A stretch of 44,364 nucleotides of DNA from JBKBRC01 sp046292345 (lineage in GTDB: Bacteria > Bacteroidota > Rhodothermia > Rhodothermales > Rubricoccaceae). Positions 37,225 to 44,364 of the stretch are shown here, piece by piece. The translations under genes and the position numbers were made by a program. The first letter of the stretch is position 1. Each line of letters opens with the position of its first letter. Under the pieces are notes generated by a model. The model was not told where the DNA came from and made no database searches. It was given only the letters and a program-made list of their open reading frames with translations. The stretch lies in the NCBI GenBank assembly GCA_046292345.1, contig JBKBRC010000023.1, forward strand, positions 1 through 44,364, given 5' to 3'.

Positions 37225-38304
37225 ATGACCGACGCCGACCGCGCCTTCCTCTTCGACCTGCTGCGCACACCCTCCCCGACGGGCTTCGAGACCGCAGGGC
37301 AGCGCGTCTGGGCCGCCCGCGCCCGCGCCCTCGCCGACCGCGTCGAGAGCGACGCCTACGGCAACGTCTGGGCCACGCGCGACGGCACCGACGCCGACGC
37401 GCCGCGCGTGCTCTTCGAGGCCCACGCCGACGAGATCGGCTTTATGGTCAAGCACGTCACTGAGGACGGGTTCCTGCGCGTGGACCGCATCGGGGGCTCC
37501 GATCATGCCATCGCACGCGGCAAGCGCGTCGTGCTGCTCGGTGACCACGAGCCCGTTGCGGGCGTCGTCGGCAACACGGCCATCCACCTGCGCGACCGCT
37601 CGGGCGAGGAGAAGGCGCCCAAGCTCGAGGAGCTCTTCATCGACATCGGCGCCAGCAGCCGCGACGAGGTCGCCGCGCGCGGGCTGCGCGTGGGCCACCC
37701 GGCCGTCTACGCCGACGCCGTGGACGCGCTCACCGAGACGCGCCTCGTGGGGCGCGCGCTCGACAATCGCCTCGGCGGGTTCGTGCTCACGCAGGTGCTG
37801 GCGCAGCTGGCCGAGGGCACGCCGCACGGCGCGACCGTGCACGCGCTCAACGCGGTCCAGGAAGAGATCGGCGGCAACGGCGCCCGCATGGCCGCCTACG
37901 CCATCCGCCCCGACGTCGCCGTCGTGCTCGACGTCACGCACGCGACCGACTCGCCGGGCATCGACCACGCCAAGCACGGCGAGGTCCGCCTCGGCGCCGG
38001 CCCGACGGTCACGCACGGCACGGTCAACCACCCGGCCGTCGTCGCGCGGCTCGAGGCCGTGGCCGCGGCCGAGGGCATCCCGCTTCAGCACGAGGCCTCG
38101 AGCCGCTTCTCGGGCACCGACACCGACGTCATCTTTTCCTCGCGCGCGGGCATCCCGAGCGCGCTCGTCTCCATCCCGATGCGCTACATGCACTCGACCG
38201 TCGAGACGGTGGATCTGCGCGACGTCGAGCACGCGGCGCGGCTGCTGACGGCGTTCGCGCGCTCGCTGCGGGCGGGCGACGCCTTCCGCGCCGAGATCCT
38301 CTAG
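37225..38304 (+). CDS. M42 family metallopeptidase (glutamyl/leucyl aminopeptidase type)
   Basis: 359 residues from the ATG at 37225 (a TTG at 37213 would add four). Di-metal site motifs: EAHADEIGF (His), ALDNRLGG (bridging Asp), NAVQEEIGGNGA (catalytic and metal Glu), LDVTHATD (Asp) and the late RYMHSTVETVD (His). M42 enzymes assemble into hollow dodecamers that trim peptides in the cytoplasm. No signal peptide is present. Just after the TAG a perfect 16-bp palindrome GATCCTCTAGAGGATC overlaps the end of the gene. Confidence 0.94.
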   Translation: MTDADRAFLFDLLRTPSPTGFETAGQRVWAARARALADRVESDAYGNVWATRDGTDADAPRVLFEAHADEIGFMVKHVTEDGFLRVDRIGGSDHAIARGKRVVLLGDHEPVAGVVGNTAIHLRDRSGEEKAPKLEELFIDIGASSRDEVAARGLRVGHPAVYADAVDALTETRLVGRALDNRLGGFVLTQVLAQLAEGTPHGATVHALNAVQEEIGGNGARMAAYAIRPDVAVVLDVTHATDSPGIDHAKHGEVRLGAGPTVTHGTVNHPAVVARLEAVAAAEGIPLQHEASSRFSGTDTDVIFSSRAGIPSALVSIPMRYMHSTVETVDLRDVEHAARLLTAFARSLRAGDAFRAEIL

Positions 38305-38310
38305 AGGATC
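38295..38310. promoter_or_regulatory. Perfect palindrome at the 3' end of the M42 gene
   Basis: GATCCTCTAGAGGATC spans the last codons and stop of the M42 gene in a convergent 64-bp gap. A second, longer imperfect inverted repeat (GGAGGCTCTCGG with CCGAGGGTCCTC) follows. It may act as a bidirectional 3'-end structure; no T-run is present. Confidence 0.4.
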
Positions 38311-38368
38311 CTCTGGAGGCTCTCGGCCCTCCGAGGGTCCTCCCGGCGCTGGCCCCGGTCCGGAAGCG

Positions 38369-39634
38369 CTAGGCCCGGCCCGCCGAGGCGCTCCCCGACG
38401 AGACGCCCCCCGACGAGACGCCCCCCGACGAGACGCCCCCCGCCGAGACGACCCCCGACGAGACGCCCCCCGCCGAGACGACCCCCGACGAGACGACCGG
38501 GCGCTCGTCGGCCGTGCGCCAGGGGAGGGCGGGCCACCACCGCTCGACGTCGGCGGCCGGGCCGCCGTCGGCCGGCTCCACCGGCTGCCCCGGCCTGGGC
38601 ACGGCCACGGCGACGCCGGCCGCCTCAGCGGCGCAGAGCAGACGCTCAGCGGGCTCGGTCCAGCCGTGGAAGGCCAGGTTGAACGTACCCCAGTGCGCCG
38701 GCACGAGCAGGTCGGCGCGGACGTCCTGGAAGGCCTGCACGGCCTGCTCCGGCCCCATGTGCAGGTCCGCCCACGCGGGATCGTACGCCCCGATCTCGAC
38801 GAGCGCCGCGTCGAACGGCCCGAGCCGGCGGCCGATCTCGGCGAAGTGCGGTCCGTAGCCGCCGTCACCGGAGACGTAGACGCGGCGCGCCGGCCCGGCG
38901 AGCGCCCAGCCGCCCCAGAGCGTCGCGTTGCGATCGGTCAGGCGGCGCCCCGAGAAGTGGCGCGCAGGCGTGCATGTGACGATCACGCCCGCCACGCCGG
39001 CCTCCTCCCACCAGTCCAGCTCGGTGATGCGCTCGGGCGCGACGCCCCAGCGCTCGAGGTGTGCCCCCACGCCGAGCGGCGCCACGAAGCGCGGCACGCG
39101 CGCGGCGAGCCGGCCGATGGTGGCCGCGTCGAGGTGGTCATAATGGTCGTGCGAGAGCAGGACGGCCTCGAGTGGCGGCAGGGCCTCGAGCGCAAGCGGC
39201 GGATCGAAGAAGCGCCGCACGCCCAGCAGCGGGCTCGGCGCAGCATGGGCGCTCCAGACGGGATCGGTCAAGAAACGCCGGCCGTCGAGCTCGATGAGCG
39301 TCGTGGCGTGGCCGAGCCAGGTCAGGCGGAGGCCATCCGCCGGCGGGGCCGCGAAGTCTGCGGCGGTGAGCCGGCGCGTCTCGGGCGGGGCGGACGGCAC
39401 GCGGTGGGCCGAGCGTTCCAGGAGCCACTTCCACGCGAGCGACGGATCGCCGACGCGCCGGTCCGGAAGCGCGTTGCGGAAGCGCCCGCCGGCGAACTGC
39501 GGCGACGCCGCGATGCGCGCCTGCCGCGCCCCCTCGGCCCGGCCGCCGAAGACAGGATGACGTAGCGCCACCGCCCCCCCTGCGAGCGCCGCGCCGACGA
39601 GTCCGGTCGCAGTCAGGAGAGCGGCGCGAAGCAT
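38369..39634 (-). CDS. Metallo-beta-lactamase fold hydrolase (UlaG/NAPE-PLD-like)
   Basis: 421 residues. An N-terminal hydrophobic segment (LRAALLTATGLVGAALAGGAVAL) suggests a membrane anchor or signal sequence. The core (about 100-350) carries the zinc motif SHDHYDHLD (His162, His164, Asp166, His167) and strand WLGHATTLIELDGRRFLTDP. It also has YVSGDGGYGPHF and LLVPAHWGTFNLAFH. That pattern is typical of the UlaG and N-acylphosphatidylethanolamine phospholipase D-like branch. The substrate is unknown. The last ~45 residues are a Ser/Gly/Val tail (GVSSG-type units) produced by a 15-bp tandem array directly before the stop. Confidence 0.88.
   Translation of the reverse strand: MLRAALLTATGLVGAALAGGAVALRHPVFGGRAEGARQARIAASPQFAGGRFRNALPDRRVGDPSLAWKWLLERSAHRVPSAPPETRRLTAADFAAPPADGLRLTWLGHATTLIELDGRRFLTDPVWSAHAAPSPLLGVRRFFDPPLALEALPPLEAVLLSHDHYDHLDAATIGRLAARVPRFVAPLGVGAHLERWGVAPERITELDWWEEAGVAGVIVTCTPARHFSGRRLTDRNATLWGGWALAGPARRVYVSGDGGYGPHFAEIGRRLGPFDAALVEIGAYDPAWADLHMGPEQAVQAFQDVRADLLVPAHWGTFNLAFHGWTEPAERLLCAAEAAGVAVAVPRPGQPVEPADGGPAADVERWWPALPWRTADERPVVSSGVVSAGGVSSGVVSAGGVSSGGVSSGGVSSGSASAGRA
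38396..38500. repeat. In-gene tandem array, 7 copies of a 15-bp unit
   Basis: Seven copies of CGACGAGACGCCCCC, with two alternating variants (CGCCGAGACGACCCC, and the last ending ACCGG). They encode the Ser/Gly/Val-rich C-terminal tail of the metallo-beta-lactamase-fold protein, ending about 25 bp before its stop codon. The two variants alternate from copy 3 onward, so duplication of a 30-bp block is likely part of its history. Confidence 0.93.
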
Positions 39635-39725
39635 AGCAGACGAAGCGGGGAGGCCCTGGGGACGGAGAGGCCCTGGGGAACGGGACCGTCCGTATCCTCG
39701 CGGGTATGGCCAGGTTCCGCGCCCG

Positions 39726-41303
39726 CTAGGCGCCCGGCGCGGACTGCGCGCCCGGCGCCGGAAGACGCAGACCGTAGAGGCGGCCGTACTTGGCGTGCAC
39801 GTAGGCGAGCCAGGGGCGCGCGTCGAGATCGCGGCCGGTGGTGCGGCGCAGAATCTCGCCGGCCGAGCGCACGCGGCCGTGGCGGTGGACGTGCTCGCGC
39901 AGCCATGCCAGCAGCGCGGCGTAGTCGCCGGCCTCGAGCCGCGGCTCGAGCGGGCCGAGGTCGCGCGCGGCAGCCTCCCAGAGTTGCGCGCTCATGAGCG
40001 TGCCGAGCGTGTAGGTCGGGAAGTAGCCGAAGGCGCCGAGCGCCCAGTGGATGTCCTGGAGGCAGCCCTCAGCATCGGAGGGCGGCGTGAGGCCGAGCAG
40101 GTCGCGCAGGCCCTCGTTCCACGCCGAGGGGAGGTCGGCCACGTCGAGCGTGCCCCCGAGCAGGCGGCGCTCGAGCGAGAAGCGCAGCAGCACGTGCAGG
40201 TGGTACGTCAGCTCGTCCGCCTCGACGCGGATCAGGCTTGGCGCGACGCGGTTGACAGCGGCCACGAATGCGGCCTCGGGCACGTCGGCGAGCGCGTGTG
40301 GAAAGCGGCGCTGCGCCTCTGGATACCAGCGGCGCCAGAATGCCGGGCTACGCGCGACGAGGTTCTCCCACAGGCGCGATTGGCTCTCGTGGATGCCGAG
40401 CGAGGTGCCGTCGGCGAGCGGCGTGCGATCGAGCGACGCGTCGAAGCCCTGCTCGTAGAGCGCGTGTCCGACCTCGTGGACGGTCCCGAAGAATGCCGTC
40501 GGGAAAAAATGCTCGTCCAGGCGTGTCGTCACGCGCACGTCGGTGCGTCCGAAGGCGGTCGTGAACGGGTGCGCCGAGCGGTCCTGCCGCCCGTGTGCCA
40601 GGTTGTAGCCGAAGGCGCGCGCCACGTCCAGCCCGAAGGCCCACTGCGCCTCTTCGGGGAAGGCGCGGTGCAGGAACGCGTCGTCAGGGGCGGGCTGCGC
40701 GGCGATGGCGGCCACGAGCGGCACGAGCGCCGCGCGCAGGTCGTCGAAGGCGGCGGCGACGCGCTCGGTAGTGGCGCCGGGCTCGTACTGGTCCAGGAGG
40801 GCGTCGTAGCGCGGATCGGCGGGCGCGTAGTCCGGTCCGCGTTCCTCGGCGAGCACGGGCGCGAGGCGGTCTGCCTGCTCGGTGGCCAGGGCGACCAGGC
40901 GCTCGAGATGCGGCGCGAAGCGCGCGAAGTCGCCGGCCTCGCGGGCGGCCTGCCAGGCGCCGCGGGCGAGGCCGGAGGCCTCGGCCTGCTCGGCCACGAG
41001 GCGCGCCGGCAGCGCTCCTGCCCGCCGGAGGTCGCGCCGGGCAACGCGGACGAGCGCGGCGGCCGGGTCGTCCGCGTCGGGCGTGCGGCCCAGCGCAGCC
41101 TCGGCCGCCTCGAGCGCGCGCGCGGTCTCGTCGGCCACGAGGTGCTCATGCGCGAGGCGCCGCAGCGTGGCGATCTGCGCCGCGCGGGCGGCGGCGCCGC
41201 CAGGCGGCATGTACGTCTCGAGGTCCCACTCGAGCACGGCGGCGGCGTGGCCGAGGTCGGTGATGGTGGCAAGGCGCTCGCGGAGCGCGTCGGCGGCGGA
41301 CAT
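39726..41303 (-). CDS. M32 family carboxypeptidase
   Basis: 525 residues, close to the ~500 of Thermus carboxypeptidase Taq. The zinc motif is HEVGHALYEQG, with the third ligand in GIHESQSRLWEN. The family block RITTRLDEHF-like segment is present as VRVTTRLDEHFFPTAF. The enzyme removes C-terminal residues from peptides in the cytoplasm; there is no signal peptide. It ends 91 bp from the start of the metallo-beta-lactamase-fold gene on the same strand; that gap holds an imperfect 16-18 bp duplication (AGGCCCTGGGGA twice). Confidence 0.94.
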   Translation of the reverse strand: MSAADALRERLATITDLGHAAAVLEWDLETYMPPGGAAARAAQIATLRRLAHEHLVADETARALEAAEAALGRTPDADDPAAALVRVARRDLRRAGALPARLVAEQAEASGLARGAWQAAREAGDFARFAPHLERLVALATEQADRLAPVLAEERGPDYAPADPRYDALLDQYEPGATTERVAAAFDDLRAALVPLVAAIAAQPAPDDAFLHRAFPEEAQWAFGLDVARAFGYNLAHGRQDRSAHPFTTAFGRTDVRVTTRLDEHFFPTAFFGTVHEVGHALYEQGFDASLDRTPLADGTSLGIHESQSRLWENLVARSPAFWRRWYPEAQRRFPHALADVPEAAFVAAVNRVAPSLIRVEADELTYHLHVLLRFSLERRLLGGTLDVADLPSAWNEGLRDLLGLTPPSDAEGCLQDIHWALGAFGYFPTYTLGTLMSAQLWEAAARDLGPLEPRLEAGDYAALLAWLREHVHRHGRVRSAGEILRRTTGRDLDARPWLAYVHAKYGRLYGLRLPAPGAQSAPGA

Positions 41304-41384
41304 AGGCGAGAAGAGCGTTCACGCCGATTTTAAGCGCACGCGGCTTGGCGCGCCTCGGGCGCGCGTCGTAGGTTCCCTGTCCGC

Positions 41385-41456
41385 GCCAACGTAGCTCAGG
41401 GGTAGAGCAGCTCACTCGTAATGAGCAGGTCGTCGGTTCAAATCCGACCGTTGGCT
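41385..41456 (+). tRNA. tRNA-Thr (anticodon CGU)
   Basis: 72 nt. The acceptor GCCAACG pairs with CGUUGGC, discriminator U. D arm GCUC-AGGGGUA-GAGC. Anticodon arm GCUCA-CUCGUAA-UGAGC, giving CGU, which reads ACG. T arm GUCGG-UUCAAAU-CCGAC. CCA is not encoded. Confidence 0.97.
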
Positions 41457-41467
41457 CCGCGAAGAAA

Positions 41468-41494
41468 CGGCCCTCCCGTCCGGAGGGCCGTTTT
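41468..41494 (+). terminator. Terminator directly after tRNA-Thr
   Basis: CGGCCCTCC-CGTCC-GGAGGGCCG, a perfect 9-bp stem followed by TTTT and then GCGTTT, 11 bp past the tRNA 3' end. Confidence 0.93.
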
Positions 41495-41500
41495 GCGTTT

Positions 41501-41590
41501 CTCCGCTGGACGCGAAGCCTCCGCCGGACGCGAAGCCTCCGCTGGACGCGAAGCCTCCGCCGGACACGGGGTCTTCGCCGGGCATGGGGG
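41501..41590. repeat. Tandem array of an 18-bp unit between tRNA-Thr and the ABC gene
   Basis: Three near-perfect copies of CTCCGCYGGACGCGAAGC (41501-41554) are followed by two degenerate copies (41555-41590). The array begins right after the tRNA terminator. Divergence increases away from the terminator. Confidence 0.88.
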
Positions 41591-41687
41591 CCGGGCGCGG
41601 CGAGCGAGAGCTCCTACCGGGCGCGCAGGCCGGCCGGCGGAGCCCGGCACGGTCGGCCGCCGTCCGAGCCCGCCCCGCACTACCTTG

Positions 41688-41735
41688 CCGGCCACACCGC
41701 CGGCCACACCGCCGGCCACACCGCCGGCCACACCG
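41688..41735. repeat. Tandem array, 4 copies of a 12-bp unit in the ABC gene leader
   Basis: Four perfect copies of CCGGCCACACCG, ending 21 bp before the ATG of the ABC transporter gene, with a truncated fifth copy. It is unrelated to the 18-bp array 100 bp upstream. The sequence between the two arrays (41591-41687) shows no gene. Confidence 0.92.
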
Positions 41736-41756
41736 CCGGTGCCCCGCCGGCTCTGC

Positions 41757-43610
41757 ATGGAATCCCCGCTCCGCCGCCTCAATCCGTACCTCTGGGCCTA
41801 CCGGCGCCTGCTCGGGCCGGGACTGCTGTGCGCGCTCGTGTCGGCGCTGTTCGCGCTGTTCGTGCCCGTCATCGTGCGCGAGGCCGTGGACGCGGTGCCC
41901 CGCATGGTGGCCGCGCACGCGCTCGCGCGCGGGACGGCGTTGCAGGCCGTGCTCTACGCGGACTTCTCGCGGGCGCTCGTGCTCGCGGGCGCGCTTGCCG
42001 TCGGCCTGAGCCTCGTCAGCGGGCTGTTCGTGTTTCTGATGCGCCAGACGGTCGTTGTAGCGAGCCGCCACATCGAGTTCGACCTCCGCAACCGGCTCTA
42101 CGCGCATCTGCAGACGCTCTCGGGCGGGTTCTACCACCGCCACGCCACCGGCGACCTGCTCACGCGCGCCACGTCCGACATCGAGCGGGTGCGCCGCTAC
42201 GTCGGCCCGGCGCTGATGTACCTGGCGCGCGCGGCGGCGGCCATCGTGACGGCGCTCGCGGTTATGCTCATCATCTCGCCCACGCTCACGCTCTGGGCCA
42301 TCCTCCCGATGCCCGTGCTGGCCGTGGCCGTGTTCTTCGTCTCGCGCATGGTGCACGTGCGCACCGACCGGCAGCAGCAGGCGTACTCCGTCCTGACGAG
42401 CCGCGTGCAGGAGGCGCTTGCGGGCATCCGCGTCATCAAGGCGTACGCGCAGGAGGACGCCTGGGCCGACCGCGTGGACGAGGCCTCGGCTCAGTACCGC
42501 GCGCGCGCGCTCGACCTGGCGCGCGTGGACGCTGCGTTCCGGCCTGTGCTGATGATTCTGATCGGCATGAGCACGATCCTCGTAGTGGGCGTGGGCGGAC
42601 GCCTCGTGATGGCGGGCGCGCTCACGCTCGGCAACATCGCCGAGTTCGTGATCTACGTCACCATCCTGACCTGGCCCGTCGCCTCGTTCGGCTACACGGT
42701 CTCGATGATTCAGCAGGCCGCCGCCTCGATGGCGCGCATCAACGCGGTCCTGGATACGCCACCGGACGTGCAGGACCCGGCTCGCGACGTGGCCAGCGGC
42801 CGCAGCGACAGCGCCCCCTTCGCTTCGTCTCCCCCGGCCTCGCCCGAGGCCGTCGAGGGCCGGATCACGTTCGAGAACGTGAGCTACCGCTACGCGCCCG
42901 ACGCGCCCGACGTGCTCCAGGACCTCTCGTTCGACGTCCCTGCCGGTACGACGCTCGGCATCGTCGGCCGGACGGGCGCGGGCAAGTCGACCCTTGTCGA
43001 GCTCATCCCCCGCCTGATCGACCCCACGCGCGGGCGCGTCCTCCTCGACGGGCACGACCTGCGCGACGTGCCGCTGGCCACGCTGCGCGGCGCCATCGGC
43101 TACGTGCCGCAGGAGGTGTTCCTGTTCTCGGACACCGTCGGGCACAACGTCGCCTTCGGCGTGCCCGGCGCCGCCGAGGCGGCCGTGCGCGACGCCGCTG
43201 CCGAGGCCGACCTGCTCGCCAACGTCGAGGCGTTCCCGGCCGGCTTCGACACGCTCGTCGGCGAGCGCGGCATCACGCTCTCGGGCGGGCAGAAGCAGCG
43301 TACGGCCATCGCGCGCGCGCTCATCCGCCGCCCGGCCATCCTGCTCTTCGACGACGCGCTCTCGGCCGTCGACACGCGCACCGAGGCGACGATCCTGGAC
43401 AACCTCCGCCGGCAGTTCGGGCGCCGCACGGTCGTCATCGTGAGCCACCGCATCTCGGCCGTGCAGGACGCCGACCAGATCCTCGTGCTCGAAGACGGCC
43501 GCATCGCCGAACGAGGCACACATGCGGCCCTCGTCGCAGCCGGCGGGCACTACGCCGACATGTACCGCCGGCAACTGCTCGAGGCCGAGCTTGCCGAAGA
43601 GGACCGCTGA
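41757..43610 (+). CDS. ABC exporter half-transporter (MdlA/YheI-like)
   Basis: 617 residues. A type I exporter membrane domain with six helices (about 15-330; YHRHATGDLLTRATSDIERV lies in the first cytoplasmic loop region) is fused to an ATPase domain (about 368-610). Walker A is GRTGAGKS (404-411), the signature is LSGGQKQR (508-515) and Walker B is ILLFDDALSAVD. The residue after the Walker B Asp is Asp533, not the usual catalytic Glu. In characterised heterodimeric exporters this marks the half that forms the degenerate ATP site, so a second half-transporter is probably needed; none is encoded beside it here. The substrate cannot be told. The frame is open upstream through two repeat arrays, but the ATG at 41757 gives the proper N-terminus. 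Confidence 0.9.
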   Translation: MESPLRRLNPYLWAYRRLLGPGLLCALVSALFALFVPVIVREAVDAVPRMVAAHALARGTALQAVLYADFSRALVLAGALAVGLSLVSGLFVFLMRQTVVVASRHIEFDLRNRLYAHLQTLSGGFYHRHATGDLLTRATSDIERVRRYVGPALMYLARAAAAIVTALAVMLIISPTLTLWAILPMPVLAVAVFFVSRMVHVRTDRQQQAYSVLTSRVQEALAGIRVIKAYAQEDAWADRVDEASAQYRARALDLARVDAAFRPVLMILIGMSTILVVGVGGRLVMAGALTLGNIAEFVIYVTILTWPVASFGYTVSMIQQAAASMARINAVLDTPPDVQDPARDVASGRSDSAPFASSPPASPEAVEGRITFENVSYRYAPDAPDVLQDLSFDVPAGTTLGIVGRTGAGKSTLVELIPRLIDPTRGRVLLDGHDLRDVPLATLRGAIGYVPQEVFLFSDTVGHNVAFGVPGAAEAAVRDAAAEADLLANVEAFPAGFDTLVGERGITLSGGQKQRTAIARALIRRPAILLFDDALSAVDTRTEATILDNLRRQFGRRTVVIVSHRISAVQDADQILVLEDGRIAERGTHAALVAAGGHYADMYRRQLLEAELAEEDR

Positions 43611-43685
43611 GCGCTGGCGCGGGCCGCCCGAATCCCAACGGAGTGCCGCTCGTAGGAACGCCACCTCACCCTCTCCTGCCTCGCC

Positions 43686-43931
43686 ATGCTTCTTTCCTGG
43701 ATCTCGTTCCTCATCGTCGGGCTCGTCGCTGGCTGGCTTGCCGAGCAGATCACCAAGTCCAGCATGGGCCTGGGCATGAACCTGCTCGTAGGCGTGATCG
43801 GCGCGCTCATCGGGCGCGTAATCTTCGCCCTGCTCGGCCTGGCCCCGACCAACATTATCGGCGCGATCGTGGCAGCGACGCTCGGCGCGGTCGTGCTGCT
43901 GCTCGTGGCCCAGGCCGTCCGAAAGAAGTAA
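43686..43931 (+). CDS. GlsB/YeaQ/YmgE family small membrane protein
   Basis: 81 residues. Three glycine-rich transmembrane helices (SWISFLIVGLVAGWLAEQIT, NLLVGVIGALIGRVIFALLG and NIIGAIVAATLGAVVLLLVA) with the family's conserved GxxAGWLA and G-x-x-G-A-x-x-G patterns and a short basic end. It is annotated elsewhere as transglycosylase-associated protein; the members are stress-linked inner-membrane proteins of unclear function. It lies 75 bp after the ABC gene and 19 bp before the next lipoprotein gene, so a shared transcript is likely. Confidence 0.93.
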   Translation: MLLSWISFLIVGLVAGWLAEQITKSSMGLGMNLLVGVIGALIGRVIFALLGLAPTNIIGAIVAATLGAVVLLLVAQAVRKK

Positions 43932-43950
43932 CTCCCTGCTGTCGTCGCCC

Positions 43951-44364
43951 ATGCGCGTCTTGCTGCTCTCACTCGCAGCCCTCACCCTCCTGGCGGCCTG
44001 CCGCACCGACGACCCGGACGTACCCGAGGCGCCGCCCGTCGGCGAGGCGGCCGTGGAGCGCTTCCGCGCCGAGATGTTCCTCGCCGCCGGCGAGCTCGAT
44101 GCCGCGCTTGCCGCGCTCGAGGCTGACGCCGAGGCGCAGACCGACACGCTCGCGCGTGACGTCTATCGCTCCGAGATCGCGCGGCTGCGCCAGGAGCGGC
44201 TGCGCCTCCAGGCCCGCGTGGACTCGCTGCGGCCCGCCGGCGCGGACGTGTTCGCGGCGCAGCAGGACTCGGCGCGCGCGCAGCTGGCCCGGCTCGAGAC
44301 GCGCGTGCGGCGCGCCCGCTTCACGCTTGCGCCCACCCCCGGCGCGCTCCGCGCCGCCGCCGCC
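43951..44364 (+). CDS. Putative lipoprotein, N-terminal 138 residues (runs off the window)
   Basis: An ATG at 43951 opens a frame that stays open to the end of the window. It starts with a lipoprotein signal (MRVLLLSLAALTLLAAC; lipobox LAAC, Cys17) followed by an acidic Pro-rich spacer and a long alpha-helical stretch with coiled-coil character (EIARLRQERLRLQARVDSLR). Codon use matches the flanking genes. The family is not recognised; an envelope-attached coiled-coil protein is the most that can be said. It begins 19 bp after the GlsB-type gene. Confidence 0.75.
   Translation, partial: MRVLLLSLAALTLLAACRTDDPDVPEAPPVGEAAVERFRAEMFLAAGELDAALAALEADAEAQTDTLARDVYRSEIARLRQERLRLQARVDSLRPAGADVFAAQQDSARAQLARLETRVRRARFTLAPTPGALRAAAA

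Noticed and set aside
34505..37270. A 921-codon minus-strand frame overlapping the PIG-L gene in another frame
   Set aside because: The PIG-L frame has a signal peptide and AHPDDE motif; the alternative frame is Arg/Gly-rich without recognisable features.
41412..44147. A 911-codon open frame on the minus strand across the ABC exporter region
   Set aside because: It lies opposite a clear ABC transporter, a GlsB-type protein and a tRNA; composition is Arg/Asp/His-rich without any domain.

Overview
The window is a 44.4 kb stretch of GC-rich bacterial chromosome (roughly 70% G+C by eye). Gene content points to a high-GC member of the Bacteroidota/Rhodothermota lineage, something like the Rubricoccaceae. 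Reasons: an F-type ATP synthase cluster without the beta/epsilon genes, an a-subunit (AtpB) with a cleavable signal peptide, an AtpZ/AtpI pair next to a bactofilin, OmpA/PKD outer-membrane proteins, RNase Y and ZapA side by side, M42 and M32 peptidases, and few clear Shine-Dalgarno sites. This placement is inference from gene content. Almost everything is housekeeping. I see no phage, insertion sequence, CRISPR array or rRNA.

Layout. 1-3256: envelope-type genes (a PPC-repeat membrane protein and a lipoprotein) and tRNA-Ser(GCU). 3363-11434 (minus strand): a morphogenesis plus energy cluster reading M23 peptidase, bactofilin, AtpZ, AtpI-like protein, atpB, atpE, atpF, atpH, atpA, atpG. 11746-15931 (plus): rpsT, then two OmpA-like proteins with PKD domains, each followed by a terminator. 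16085-26749: queG (plus), facing a soluble PAS/GAF histidine kinase, an atypical HAD-family protein of lower G+C, lysS, a DUF2520 Rossmann protein with a MEMO-family protein, and phosphoglucomutase. 27037-31855 (plus): a two-gene SbcD/SbcC-like pair of the YhaO/YhaN type whose ATPase has a membrane hairpin in its coiled coil and a C-terminal extension of about 255 residues that I cannot assign. 31863-34722 (minus): a small coiled-coil gene, zapA, a structured RNA that fits 6S RNA, and rny. 34831-41303: PIG-L deacetylase-like protein, M42 aminopeptidase, a metallo-beta-lactamase-fold protein and M32 carboxypeptidase. 41385-44364 (plus): tRNA-Thr(CGU), an ABC exporter half, a GlsB/YeaQ-type small membrane protein and a lipoprotein running off the end.

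The most unusual feature is a set of short perfect or near-perfect tandem repeats with 12-18 bp units. At least nine arrays of three or more copies, plus several two-copy ones, are scattered through the window. Their unit sequences are unrelated. They tend to sit in the last codons of a gene, directly after its stop codon, or in leader regions. Arrays inside genes keep the reading frame (12 or 15 bp units) and build low-complexity tails or linkers. The other points worth checking are the candidate 6S RNA between zapA and rny and the extension on the YhaN-like ATPase.
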